Origin: Cyanobacteriota bacterium
GTDB taxonomy: Bacteria; Cyanobacteriota; Vampirovibrionia; Gastranaerophilales; UBA9971
Direction of reading: 5' to 3'
NCBI GenBank assembly: GCA_022703625.1
Contig: JAKLDH010000011.1
Span: 1-39,361 of the forward strand
Length of the DNA stretch: 39,361 nucleotides
Part shown: positions 17,710 to 26,016 of the stretch, piece after piece
Layout of the letters: the number at the start of each line of letters is the position of its first letter
How positions within the stretch are numbered: the first letter of the stretch is position 1
Position numbers and translations under genes: made by a program
The notes under the pieces: generated by a model
The model's input: only the letters and a program-made list of their open reading frames with translations
Database searches by the model: none
Told to the model about the DNA's origin: nothing

Positions 17710-17982
17710 GTTGACTGTGCCCCGCCATCGATAAGGGCAATTATGTGGTTCAGTAACTTTAATCTCCAGTCCGGAAGCCTGACAACACCCGAAAGACATG
17801 ATTTATGGCTGCTGCGTTCCCGCCCTGACCAGGTTCATCGGCTTTCGCCGCATCAGACCGAACCTTCTCAGATTAATAATTACTGTCGACCATAACTACT
17901 CAGACCTCACGGCAGGCTGTCCACCCTGCTAAAGCGATTGCAGATTCAGGGCATCGCTAGTTCCCCGTGTAGCACAGTCAAC
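17710..17982 (-). ncRNA. ffs: signal recognition particle RNA, large bacterial type with Alu domain
   Basis: About 273 nt, RNA of the signal recognition particle that guides nascent membrane and secreted proteins. The ends pair through an 11-bp stem (GTTGACTGTGC/GCACAGTCAAC). The 5' part, with ACGGGGAACTAGCGATGCCC and a CTGCAATCGCT segment, matches the Alu domain of Bacillus-type RNAs. The apical S-domain helix reads GGTCAGG, then a GCG stem closed on a GGAA tetraloop, then CGCAGCAGCC, which is the binding site for Ffh. A T-rich terminator follows directly. Upstream on the minus strand, an AT-rich stretch with AAGATATAG could be the -10 region. The exact ends are taken from the terminal stem. 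Confidence 0.93.
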
Positions 17983-18084
17983 TATATCTTATCATGAAAA
18001 ATTTTTTTACGCCTCTCTAAAAATTATAGTGATCTGTAAAAGTTTTTTGGAGTTTAATAAAAACCCCTAAAGATTGTTTTTGAG

Positions 18085-18172
18085 GGTTCGTCATTCTGAG
18101 GGCTTTAGTCCGAAGAATCTTGTTGTATTCATGCCATGAGATCCTTCGCTTCGCTCAGGATAACAGTTTTTA
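18085..18172. repeat. GTCATTCTGAGG-type dispersed repeat
   Basis: Carries GGTTCGTCATTCTGAGGGC and AGTCCGAAGAATCTTGTTG, followed by GATCCTTCGCTTCGCTCAGG. It is related to 5666-5735 and 17576-17645. The gap 17983-18364 contains only this and the next element. Confidence 0.6.
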
Positions 18173-18197
18173 CGCTTAGGATTACCTTGAAAATTAA

Positions 18198-18366
18198 TGA
18201 ATCACTGTAGTAGTATTAAATCTCCCTCCCCCTGCTTCCTCCCCAAGGGAGGGGAAGACGAATTGATAAGGGTTTTGCCGGCTACGCCGGCAAAACCCTT
18301 ATCAAAAAATAATACTCTTTTGATTGCAACTTGGTATAAAATTCTTTTGTTTTTAGAGGCGCCCTT
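18198..18366. repeat. family-2 MITE-like element, copy A, joined to a family-4 end
   Basis: A left terminus decayed around 18198-18215, a CTCCCTCCCCCT tract, then a 20-bp perfect palindrome (TTGATAAGGGTTTTGCCGGC, loop TAC, complement) and the right terminus TTGATTGCAACTTG at about 18320-18333. It runs straight into AATTCTTTTGTTTTTAGAGG, the family-4 terminus, which overlaps the stop of the next gene. Confidence 0.8.
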
Positions 18367-20095
18367 AAGATATAGTAACTTCTAAATTAACCGGTAAAAA
18401 ATTTTCCGCGCTTTTCTCAAACCAGAAACAAGGATCCTGCAAAAGACTTATTTGTAGAATATACTTGCCTTTTATCCTTGGGGTTTTAACAATAGCATGG
18501 ATTGTTCCGCTTTGTCCTTGAAAAATTGGTCTTCTAATCGGCGTCTTTTCTCCATGAATAAACATTTCGCCGTTTTCATTTAACCAATGATAACCTACAT
18601 ATACCGGATAAGGAAGAGAAGAAATCAGTTTTTCGACGCCTTTATTATGAATTGTAACAGGAATTGAAAAAGCTTCTGAATCGTTAACTTCTATTGACCG
18701 CTTTTCACAACGCATTTCAACATTTATTTTCCCTAAATTTAATTTCTTTTGTTTAAAAACATGCCTTCTTAAAAATTCATCAACATATTTTTTTAATTCA
18801 AATTTTATAAAAGCGCTCCATAAAAGAGCATTTAGTTTTTGAGGCGATATACAGTCATTTAAGCCGGTTTCTTTTTCCATAAAGAGTTTTTGTTCCGGTG
18901 TGATTTCATCTATAGGACCTGTTTGAAATAATTTTAACACTTTTTCATCAGTGCCGGGAATTTCAGAATAAGCAAATTCTTCCGTAAAATAATATTCAGA
19001 GCCGTTTTTTCTTACCCTTTTCATTTTAAGATCTTTTTCGCCCACTAAAAAGAATGGCAATCCCGCTTCTAAAGCTAATATTGTTACAGTGGAAATAGAA
19101 TTGGAAATACTATAATTATGATTTCTGATAATTTCATAAAGATTATCAATAAAATCTTTATGCAGAGCGGAACCTGCCGTTACTACTTCAAAACCGCGTT
19201 TTTTAAATTCAACGGCTTTTTCCCATAGTTCAAAATCGAATATCCCAAGACATATTTTAACAGGATGAAATTTAGGAGGTAATTCTTTTAGCTTTTGGCA
19301 AAAACTATCTATATCAAAATCCATATAGTTATTAGGCGTTCCATGAGCGGGAAATACTATTGTTCCTTTTGAATCAGGCGATTTTTCTATTTTTTTCTTT
19401 TTTCTGTAATGAATATAATGAAGCCCAAATATTGCAGGTTTTTTATTCCCTTTTTCCTGCCAATACTTTTCTGTTTGTTTATTTATAACCAGCATTAATT
19501 CTTTATTTGCATGAAGCTCTGAAGGTAAGGGTTTATAACTTGCAATCCAGCCATGATTTGCCATAAAAACATTTGGCGCCCATTTTGGAAACCCTGCATA
19601 TTCTTTTATCACCTCAGGAATTTTATAATGACTTAAAGTGTTCTCTGATATTTTATTATAAGTAATTTGTTCAAAATTATCTTTTATTTGATCTTTTAAA
19701 TTACCTGCAATAGCCGGTTCTATTAATATTGATATTGATTTTTGTTTATTAATCCTTAAAAGCAAGTCATTTACAATGGCATAAGAACTTAACGAAAGAA
19801 TCAGAATAACATCAAAATCAATAGTATTAATATTATCCAGCGTATAAGTTTTATGCTTATAAAAATTTTCGTTAACATCAACCTCAGAAAACTTTTTATC
19901 CATTACGCCTATAATATTTAATAAATTAAGGTCATAATTTTCAAATATAGCGCTTGAAAAAAGACCGGCGCCGTATATTAAAACTTTTTTATTCTTAAAC
20001 TTTTTTGCCAGCTCGTCTAATCGTTTATCGAAATTTTCTTTTTTAAGCAATTCATAAACAGTTTTATGTTCATTTGCAAGTTGATTTTTTTCCAC
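18365..20095 (-). CDS. putative surface-polysaccharide biosynthesis protein (Rossmann-like plus C-terminal Ig-like domain)
   Basis: About 576 residues, no signal peptide. The N-terminal part (about 35-130) has a Rossmann-type nucleotide motif, VLIYGAGLFSSAI. The middle (about 170-400) has FPAHGTPNNYMD and NSISTVTILALEAGLPF, reminiscent of glycosyl- or glycerophosphotransferase-type enzymes that act on cell-surface glycans. The last 100 residues (VGYHWLN, GEKTPIRRPIFQG, GKYILQISLLQD) resemble the Wzt-type beta-sandwich found at the end of several polysaccharide proteins. I chose GTG at 20095: GAGG lies 5 nt upstream, whereas a GTG six bases earlier overlaps that site. No other glycan genes adjoin. 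The exact reaction is unknown. Confidence 0.65.
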   Translation of the reverse strand: MEKNQLANEHKTVYELLKKENFDKRLDELAKKFKNKKVLIYGAGLFSSAIFENYDLNLLNIIGVMDKKFSEVDVNENFYKHKTYTLDNINTIDFDVILILSLSSYAIVNDLLLRINKQKSISILIEPAIAGNLKDQIKDNFEQITYNKISENTLSHYKIPEVIKEYAGFPKWAPNVFMANHGWIASYKPLPSELHANKELMLVINKQTEKYWQEKGNKKPAIFGLHYIHYRKKKKIEKSPDSKGTIVFPAHGTPNNYMDFDIDSFCQKLKELPPKFHPVKICLGIFDFELWEKAVEFKKRGFEVVTAGSALHKDFIDNLYEIIRNHNYSISNSISTVTILALEAGLPFFLVGEKDLKMKRVRKNGSEYYFTEEFAYSEIPGTDEKVLKLFQTGPIDEITPEQKLFMEKETGLNDCISPQKLNALLWSAFIKFELKKYVDEFLRRHVFKQKKLNLGKINVEMRCEKRSIEVNDSEAFSIPVTIHNKGVEKLISSLPYPVYVGYHWLNENGEMFIHGEKTPIRRPIFQGQSGTIHAIVKTPRIKGKYILQISLLQDPCFWFEKSAENFLPVNLEVTIS

Positions 20096-20213
20096 ATTCA
20101 CCTCTTATTAAAGGATAGTTTTGTTGTTTTTAGTATACAATTTTTTGAAAAAATCGGTAGAAACAAAAAAATCATACCTGATTTTACCAAATTCCGGAAT
20201 ATTGTAATTTTAG

Positions 20214-20312
20214 ATTAATCCAAATAAGTTTTCGTTAATTTATTGAAAAGCTAATTAAGACTTTACAAAAACAGCCTTTTTTATTTAACGATTTCTTTTT
20301 AATATCACTATA
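20214..20312. repeat. family-1 deletion derivative, copy 5
   Basis: Keeps the outer segments (ATCCAAATAAGTTTTCGTTAA; CTAATTAAGACTTTACAAAAA; TATTTAACGATTTCTTTT) but lacks both GC-rich hairpins, leaving about 100 bp with decayed ends. Apart from this and the terminator below, the gap 20096-20392 holds nothing recognisable. Confidence 0.65.
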
Positions 20313-20340
20313 ATTTGTTAAAAACTAATGAATTCAGCGC

Positions 20341-20373
20341 AAAAAAATAAAGCGATATTTAATACCGCTTTAA
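20341..20373 (-). terminator. Rho-independent terminator
   Basis: On the minus strand AAAGCG and CGCTTT pair across GTATTAAATAT, with further A-T pairs, followed by ATTTTTTT. It lies about 20 bp after the stop of the 104-residue hypothetical gene. Confidence 0.8.
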
Positions 20374-20392
20374 AAATGTTTTCTGCCTTATT

Positions 20393-20707
20393 TTAGAATA
20401 TTTCGTTTAATTTTGTTCCTTGTTTTATTTCCTGATTAATTAATTTTTCTAAGTTTCTATATTGTTCGGTTTGTTTTTTTATTCTTTCTATGCCGTTAGG
20501 ATCATTAAAGAATGTTATCAGGATTTTTTCTGTAATTTGGTCTACAATAGTATTTTGAGGTTGTGTAGACGGATCAGCGTTGAAAGACTTGAAACTTAAT
20601 TTGTCTTTACTTTTTACTTCAGACTGGGCTGGTATTTTGACAAATCTATTGTCAGACGGTGGAATATATCCAAATTGCCCTTGCTGTTTTCTGTATATAG
20701 TAGTCAT
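20393..20707 (-). CDS. hypothetical protein, 104 residues
   Basis: Not recognised. The N-terminal half (1-55) is polar and low in order, with Gln, Ser and Lys. The C-terminal half (about 56-104) looks like two amphipathic helices (IVDQITEKILITFF; IERIKKQTEQYRNLEKLI). No signal peptide, membrane span or Cys. It is a credible gene: GGAG lies 11 nt before the ATG, a terminator follows the stop, and a sigma70-like promoter with an attenuator-like hairpin lies upstream. It appears to be a single-gene transcript. Function unknown. Confidence 0.7.
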   Translation of the reverse strand: MTTIYRKQQGQFGYIPPSDNRFVKIPAQSEVKSKDKLSFKSFNADPSTQPQNTIVDQITEKILITFFNDPNGIERIKKQTEQYRNLEKLINQEIKQGTKLNEIF

Positions 20708-20810
20708 TTTTAATTAAACTCCGATTTGTTTTAATTGAGGTTGCTAACAGTGACTTTTGAATTTGGTCATTCATTATTAGTTTTCCTTTACTTTGTTCTT
20801 TTATATTCTA

Positions 20811-20833
20811 AAAAAGTGTTTTCAATACACTTT
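20811..20833 (-). terminator. attenuator-like hairpin in the leader of the 104-residue gene
   Basis: On the minus strand AAAGTGT, loop ATTGAAA, ACACTTT, followed by TTT: a short U-tailed stem just downstream of the predicted start of transcription and about 105 bp before the ATG. It could act as an attenuator or be an incidental AT-rich stem. Confidence 0.4.
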
Positions 20834-20846
20834 ATAATTTACTCTT

Positions 20847-20875
20847 AGTATTTATCAAATTTTTATATTTGTCAA
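20847..20875 (-). promoter_or_regulatory. probable sigma70 promoter
   Basis: TTGACA (minus strand, 20875-20870), a 17-bp spacer, then AATACT (20852-20847), which matches the -10 consensus at four of six positions. It points at the 104-residue gene with a leader of about 135 nt. Confidence 0.5.
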
Positions 20876-20925
20876 CCCTTTTTTCATGAATTATAACAAT
20901 CCTTGAAAAAAGGGGAATTTAATAT

Positions 20926-20995
20926 CAAGCTGCAATCAATGTAGCGCTTAATCTCTCTCCCTCTGCCCAAGGGAGGGGAAGGGAGATTTAATAAG
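20926..20995. repeat. family-2 partial element, copy F
   Basis: The left terminus CAAGCTGCAATCAATGTAG and a shortened CTCTCCCTCTGCCC tract with GGGAGGGGAAGGGAG are present. The palindrome and right terminus are missing. It lies between the 104-residue gene and the sugar-binding lipoprotein. Confidence 0.65.
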
Positions 20996-21008
20996 ATTTT
21001 TTATTTGT

Positions 21009-22271
21009 TTACCGCAACAAGTTTTTTTCAAGCTTTTTGACGAATTTTTTGTCTATAAGTTTTTTTGCTGAAGCTTCTCCAGCCCAGACAGGCTCGAGTT
21101 CGTTTTTGAGGATATCAATTAATTGTTGATAATTTTCGCTTACAGGCGTAGAGATTGACGTTTTTATCACGTCAATAAATATCTCTGAATGTAAAGGAGG
21201 CGTTTTTTTGTCTAAAAATGCCTCTGAAGAGGCAACATCAATTCTTGCAGGAGTTATAAGCCCGCTTTTTGTAAAGTTTTCAATAGAATTTTTTGAAGCA
21301 AGAAAACTGATAAAACGCCATGCCGCTTCAGGATGCTTGGTTTTAGAGCTGATTGCCCAGCCTGAAGAATCGCAACCTACAACTGAACCTGCTTTTCCGT
21401 GAGGGAAATTAATTATATCCCATTTGAAATCAACTTCTTGCCTGTATATAGGCACAAACCACCTTCCGCTGAAGTGCATAGCCAGCTTTTGTTCCATAAA
21501 AAGCTGAGCCATTGTTGCGCTTCCCGCCTCACTTTTGGTTGGAGCAACATGATATTTGTTTCTTAAGTCGGAATATAATTGAATAGCCTCGATAGATTCG
21601 GGTTTATCAAGAATAACGCTTTTTAAATCAGCGCTTATAAACCCTCCGCCGTTACTCCATAGGAAAGGTAGCCAAAATAGCGGGTTTTCCTCAAAACTTA
21701 CTCCAAAAAGATCGGTTTTTCCATCATTGTTAAAATCCTTTGTAAGCTTGTCCGCAACAGCGATAAACTCCTTAAAAGTCCAGTCTTTTGTGGGTAATGG
21801 CGCGTTATATTTTCTGAACAAGTCTTTATTGTAATAAATCACCAGAGTTGAGATATCTCTTGGAATCGCATAAAGTTTTTCTTTATATTTAAAGGCATTT
21901 AAGGCTTCAGGGAAAAAATCTTTTTGTTTAAGCTCTCTGCTCTTCTCAAGAAACCCGTTTAAATCCATAAAAATATTATTTCCGGCGTATAAAGGACCGT
22001 AAAGATTATTAATAAAGACCACATCAGGCATAAGATTAGAAGCGGCAAGCAGATGGAGTTTCTGAAAATAATTATTTGGAGTATGGATAAAATTAATGGT
22101 TATATCAGGATTTTGGCATTCAAAGTCTTCTATAAGCGGCTTTAGAATTGAAATTTCCGATTTTGATCCCCAGCTCGTAAATTTCAATTCAATTTTATCA
22201 GACTGTTTTTCGCAGCCTGTAAGAAAAAGTGTAAAAATAACTAAAAAAATTATGGATTTTATTAAACGCAT
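21009..22271 (-). CDS. extracellular sugar-binding lipoprotein (family 1 solute-binding protein)
   Basis: Periplasmic or surface-anchored binding component of an ABC sugar importer. The signal peptide ends in a lipobox LTGC with Cys20 as the lipid-modified residue. The mature part reads as a family 1 solute-binding fold: PLIEDFECQNPDITINFIHT, LMPDVVFINNLYGPLY, AIPRDISTLVIYYNKDLF and a C-terminal HPEAAWRFISFLAS, a hallmark of the maltose/glycerol-3-phosphate-type group. Length 420 is typical. The start ATG has GAGG about 7 nt upstream. No permease or ATPase gene is adjacent, so the transporter is presumably completed from elsewhere. It lies downstream of the beta-propeller gene on the same strand, with a family-2 element between. 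The sugar is unknown. Confidence 0.9.
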   Translation of the reverse strand: MRLIKSIIFLVIFTLFLTGCEKQSDKIELKFTSWGSKSEISILKPLIEDFECQNPDITINFIHTPNNYFQKLHLLAASNLMPDVVFINNLYGPLYAGNNIFMDLNGFLEKSRELKQKDFFPEALNAFKYKEKLYAIPRDISTLVIYYNKDLFRKYNAPLPTKDWTFKEFIAVADKLTKDFNNDGKTDLFGVSFEENPLFWLPFLWSNGGGFISADLKSVILDKPESIEAIQLYSDLRNKYHVAPTKSEAGSATMAQLFMEQKLAMHFSGRWFVPIYRQEVDFKWDIINFPHGKAGSVVGCDSSGWAISSKTKHPEAAWRFISFLASKNSIENFTKSGLITPARIDVASSEAFLDKKTPPLHSEIFIDVIKTSISTPVSENYQQLIDILKNELEPVWAGEASAKKLIDKKFVKKLEKNLLR

Positions 22272-22282
22272 AGAAATACCTC

Positions 22283-22414
22283 TTCAATCGAGTATTGTTT
22301 ATTTGATGTGTTTTTCGGCGGCTTTGCCGCCGAAAAACACATCAAATCTTTACTCCCTCCCCTAGAGGGGAGGGTTGGGGAGGGGTGATTTAATCCTACA
22401 CTAATTGCAACTTG
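22283..22414. repeat. family-2 MITE-like element, copy B, with an unrelated palindrome
   Basis: Right terminus CTAATTGCAACTTG and the GGGGAGGGTTGGGGAGGGG tract match the family. The hairpin position, however, holds TTTGATGTGTTTTTCGGCGG and C, loop TTT, exact complement: a different perfect palindrome from the one in copies A, C and D. The element lies in the leader of the solute-binding gene, ending about 10 bp before its ATG. Confidence 0.75.
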
Positions 22415-22501
22415 GCGCAAGCTTATGCCTCCTTTGAAGAGGGGCAGAAGGGCAGATATAAACATTAAAATCTTTTTGTTCTTAGAGGAGCTCATTTACT
22501 T

Positions 22502-23974
22502 CTATTTATCGCTGATGACGACTGAGCTGACCGTTTGAGCCACAGGAAGTCGGCTCTGGATCTTTTCAGCAGTAATATTATAAATTATAATTTCATAAGC
22601 GTCATTATTTGTGATAAGAGCTTTGCTTTCATCGTCAAACAGATTTATTTTGCCTGGAAATCCGCCGCTTTCAAGGGAAACTTTTTTTATTGCATCAAAA
22701 TTTTCGGTGTCTATTATGTTTAGCTCATCTGAACCAGCGCAAAGAATGAGAATTTTTCCTGTTTGGCGAAGAATTTTTATATCAACAGGTTTTTCGCCTG
22801 TTTGAGTTTCTTTTATTTTTTCCTGTTTTTTTAAATCATATACCGTTAAAGCGTTGTTACTTCTGCTTAAAATCAGAAGATAACGTCCAAAAACCTCTAT
22901 GCCGGAAATATTTTTAACTTTAAAAAGCTCTTTTGAAACGCCTGTTTTAAGATTTAATTGATAAACCTTTTCTGTGCGGCGGTCATTATAGAAAATAGAC
23001 TCCTCATTTTCAACAATTTGAAGCTTATCAGGATATCCTGTTACCGGAATTTCTCTGGTTACCTGCATATTTTTAAGATCAATCTCTGAAATGCTTGAAG
23101 AAAGGCTGTTTGTTACAAACGCTTTGTTTGTTCCTTTAGGCGTAATTATAGAAGAAGGCTGTTTGCCAACCTGTATTGTCTTTACAAACTCGCTGTCAAC
23201 GGTATCAACGATAAATATTTGCCCTAAAGCCGGCGCTGTCATTAGTATGTATCTTTTATCAGGGCTCATCATGTCAAAAGCGACGGACGGGAGTATAATT
23301 GACTTTTCCACCCTTCCTGTCTGGGAATTAACGATATTTAATTTGTCGTTTTTATAATTCGACACATAGAGTTTTTTATCGGCTAAAAAAGCGAATTCCG
23401 GCAATTTCACGACATATTCGGTTGTTTTACCGGTAATTTTACCTGTTTTATTGCTAACAGGCTGTTCCTGCCCAAAAAATTCAACTTCGCCCGCTTTGTC
23501 CGTTTTGGGTTTCAGAGGAATTTTGAGATCGCCAAGAATAATTTTTAACTCGGGCGGAAGCGTTAAATCCTTTGGCACAACAAGGTCTTGCGGCAAAATT
23601 CCCAGCTTTACCTTTAAAGGCATTTCCGGGCTGCTTATTAATGTCGGTTTTTCGTTGTTTTTCCTGATTATTTTCAACAAGGCAAGGTTATTATTAAAAA
23701 GCGCCATGTCCGGTTTTTGTGAAAAATCTTTTTTTGCGGGAATCGTTTGTGTTACTTCAAGGGTATTATAATTTTTTACATATACAAGAGGCAGTACCGG
23801 CAGGTAATTTGTTCCGTCAGGCAGTTCAATAAGTCCGTCAAACCTAATTTTCGCTTCGGGGAATTTTTGTTTAACATAATTCACGACATCTTCGGGAAGT
23901 TCTGCGCAAAACCCGGGACTTACGTTAAAAAATAATAATAAAAATAATAAAAATTTGATCAGATTTAGTTTCAT
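22502..23974 (-). CDS. exported YVTN-type beta-propeller protein
   Basis: A 490-residue protein with an N-terminal signal peptide (MKLNLIKFLLFLLLF, cleavage near FCA-E). A linker domain follows (about 20-200, Pro/Leu/Lys-rich). Then comes a beta-propeller of about six or seven blades, with repeating phrases such as KLYVSNYKNDKLNIVN, GKQPSSIITPKGTNKAFVTN and GEKPVDIKIL. These are YVTN-family repeats like those in YncE, often found in periplasmic or surface proteins that bind DNA or other ligands. I chose the ATG at 23974 over a TTG nine codons earlier because the signal peptide begins cleanly there. It is divergent from bioD; the 77-bp gap must hold both promoters. Function unknown. Confidence 0.8.
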   Translation of the reverse strand: MKLNLIKFLLFLLLFFNVSPGFCAELPEDVVNYVKQKFPEAKIRFDGLIELPDGTNYLPVLPLVYVKNYNTLEVTQTIPAKKDFSQKPDMALFNNNLALLKIIRKNNEKPTLISSPEMPLKVKLGILPQDLVVPKDLTLPPELKIILGDLKIPLKPKTDKAGEVEFFGQEQPVSNKTGKITGKTTEYVVKLPEFAFLADKKLYVSNYKNDKLNIVNSQTGRVEKSIILPSVAFDMMSPDKRYILMTAPALGQIFIVDTVDSEFVKTIQVGKQPSSIITPKGTNKAFVTNSLSSSISEIDLKNMQVTREIPVTGYPDKLQIVENEESIFYNDRRTEKVYQLNLKTGVSKELFKVKNISGIEVFGRYLLILSRSNNALTVYDLKKQEKIKETQTGEKPVDIKILRQTGKILILCAGSDELNIIDTENFDAIKKVSLESGGFPGKINLFDDESKALITNNDAYEIIIYNITAEKIQSRLPVAQTVSSVVISDK

Positions 23975-24051
23975 ATAAAATTTACCGTCTATTCGGAACA
24001 AGTAATATTGTATTATAATTTAATTTTATATAACAGTAGTTTAAAAAATTT

Positions 24052-24777
24052 ATGAATATTTTTATTGCGGGCACAGATACAGGAGTGGGCAAGACAGTAG
24101 TAACAGCAGGCATTGCCGCTGTTATGCAAAGCCTGGGCTATGCAATGGGTGTTTATAAGCCTGTTCAAAGCGGCGCAATTTATAAAGACGGGGAGCTTAT
24201 AGCGCCTGATATTGAATTTGTGAAATCAATCGATTCAAATATTAAAACCAAAGTGTCATATAATTTTAAGCCTGCGGTCGCTCCATCACTTGCTGCGCTT
24301 CTTGAAAATTCAAAAATTTATAAAAACAGACTGAAAATTGACTATGAGAGCATGAAAGAATGCTGTGATTTTGTGATTGTAGAAGGAGCAGGAGGCTTAC
24401 TTGTCCCTTTGTCGGATGATTTTATGGTCAGAGATCTCATAAAGTTGCTTGAATTACCGGTTTTATTAGTAGCAAGACCTGACTTGGGAACTATAAATCA
24501 TACATTGCTTACAATTGAAGCGGCAAAAGCTATTGGACTCGAGATTTTAGGAGTTATTATTTCAAATTATCCTGTTGAAACTGATGATATCGCAATAAAA
24601 ACTGCGCCTGATATTATTTCAGAGCTGACAGGAGTAAAAATTATCGGTATTTTGCCGTCTGTAAAGGAAATCAAAGAAAATAAACCCAATCAGGCTGAAG
24701 CGTTAATTGATATGGTGATTAATAATATTGATGTTCAGGAAATATTCAGGTTAAAAATCCCCAAACTTGCTTTATAA
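24052..24777 (+). CDS. bioD: dethiobiotin synthetase
   Basis: ATP-dependent closure of the ureido ring of dethiobiotin, the penultimate step of biotin synthesis. A P-loop GTDTGVGKT lies at 7-15 (Lys14). Substrate-binding VYKPVQSG (34-41) and EGAGGLLVP (about 111-119) are canonical. ARPDLGTINHTLLTIEAA is the usual dimer/active-site helix region. Length 241 is a little longer than E. coli BioD. No clear Shine-Dalgarno precedes the ATG; the upstream AT-rich gap includes TATTATAAT, a possible -10. It is followed 17 bp later by aroB, probably in one transcript. The other bio genes are not here. Confidence 0.94.
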   Translation: MNIFIAGTDTGVGKTVVTAGIAAVMQSLGYAMGVYKPVQSGAIYKDGELIAPDIEFVKSIDSNIKTKVSYNFKPAVAPSLAALLENSKIYKNRLKIDYESMKECCDFVIVEGAGGLLVPLSDDFMVRDLIKLLELPVLLVARPDLGTINHTLLTIEAAKAIGLEILGVIISNYPVETDDIAIKTAPDIISELTGVKIIGILPSVKEIKENKPNQAEALIDMVINNIDVQEIFRLKIPKLAL

Positions 24778-24794
24778 TCTAAAAGGAAGACAAA

Positions 24795-25913
24795 ATGCAT
24801 ACTGTAAACGTTGAAATACAGGCAAATAAGCCATATAATTACCCTATTTTCATAGGTAACGGCATTCTTGAAAAGGCAGGAAGCTATTTAAAAAGATATA
24901 TAAAGGCGAAAAAACTTCTTATTGTTTCAAATCAAACTGTATATTCATTATATGGAGAACAAGTCAAAAAATCCCTTTTGGCAGAAGGTTTTAATGTCGA
25001 AATTTTATTATTGCCGGAGGGAGAGCGGCATAAAAACATTAATTCTCTGGAAAAAATCTGGACAAAAGCGATTCAATATAAACTTGAGCGAAAAGATGCC
25101 ATAATTGCCTTTGGTGGAGGAGTAACAGGCGATGTTACAGGCTTTGCCGCCGCAACTTATTTGAGAGGAATTGATTTTGCGCAAATTCCAACCACTCTTC
25201 TTGCGCAGGTCGACTCTTCTGTGGGTGGAAAAGTGGCTGTAAATCACCAATTAGGCAAAAATTTAATCGGAAACTTTTATCAACCAAAGATAGTTATAGC
25301 CGATACAGCCGTATTAAGTTCTCTACCATTGACAGAGCTAAAGGTTGGTCTTGCGGAAGTCCTTAAATACGGCTTTATAGAAAAAACTTGCGGCTTAAAT
25401 AAGATTAATAGTTCTTTTATAGATTTTTTAGAAAAAAATAAAGATTTAATATTCTCTCTTAACCCTTCCATTCTTGAAGAATTGGTAAAATATTGTTGTG
25501 AATTAAAAGCATGTGTGGTTAATAAAGATGAAAAAGAATCAGGATTAAGAGCTATATTGAATTTTGGTCATACGATAGGGCATGCTATAGAAAAATGCTA
25601 CGGCTATAACAATATTAATCATGGAGAAGCAGTTGCAATTGGAATGAAGGGGGCATTTTTTATTGCGGGAGCTAAAAATCTTATTGATGAAAATTATGTT
25701 CAAAAGAGTATAAACCTGCTTGATGATTATAAAATGAGCTATAAAATAGACAAAAATTTCACTCCTGATGACTTATATGAGTCTATGCAGGTGGATAAAA
25801 AGGTTCAGGCGGGAAAAATTCGTTTTATTTTACCTGTTAGTCCTTCAGAAGTAAGAATTTTTGATGATATATCCAAAGAAGAAGCAATAACAGCAATTAA
25901 AACATTATATTAA
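24795..25913 (+). CDS. aroB: 3-dehydroquinate synthase
   Basis: Converts DAHP to 3-dehydroquinate, second step of the shikimate pathway, using NAD and a divalent metal. The NAD-binding GGGVTGD lies at 107-113, followed by TTLLAQVDSSVGGK. The metal ligands are Glu188 (GLAEVLKYG), His259 (NFGHTIGHA) and His276 (INHGEAVAIGM). Length 372 is standard. AAGGAAG precedes the ATG by about 6 nt. It is likely co-transcribed with bioD; the pairing is not a known functional unit and may be chance. A truncated family-1 element follows the stop at once. Confidence 0.96.
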   Translation: MHTVNVEIQANKPYNYPIFIGNGILEKAGSYLKRYIKAKKLLIVSNQTVYSLYGEQVKKSLLAEGFNVEILLLPEGERHKNINSLEKIWTKAIQYKLERKDAIIAFGGGVTGDVTGFAAATYLRGIDFAQIPTTLLAQVDSSVGGKVAVNHQLGKNLIGNFYQPKIVIADTAVLSSLPLTELKVGLAEVLKYGFIEKTCGLNKINSSFIDFLEKNKDLIFSLNPSILEELVKYCCELKACVVNKDEKESGLRAILNFGHTIGHAIEKCYGYNNINHGEAVAIGMKGAFFIAGAKNLIDENYVQKSINLLDDYKMSYKIDKNFTPDDLYESMQVDKKVQAGKIRFILPVSPSEVRIFDDISKEEAITAIKTLY

Positions 25914-25914
25914 G

Positions 25915-26002
25915 TTGGGTTGCTAATTACAAAAAAGATAGTTTGTGTAAATCCTTGATTAGCTTTTTAACAAATTAACGAAAACTTATTTGGATTAGTA
26001 TA
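25915..26002. repeat. family-1 truncated element, copy 6
   Basis: Retains GGTTGCTAATTACAAAAAAG, a GTAAATCCTTGATTAGC segment and the right end TTAACGAAAACTTATTTGG plus ATTAGTATAGCA. Both hairpins are missing. It lies between the convergent aroB and the exported hypothetical gene. Confidence 0.65.
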
Positions 26003-26016
26003 GCAACTTAGGTATA

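Noticed and set aside
22283-22414. Riboswitch in the leader of the sugar-binding lipoprotein
   Set aside because: The structure is a family-2 repeat found at five other places, so it is not a ligand-sensing leader specific to this gene.
22262-22495. 77-codon minus-strand frame between two genes
   Set aside because: It is made of the family-2 element (CFSAAKPPKNTS is the palindrome translated) and overlaps the start of the lipoprotein gene.
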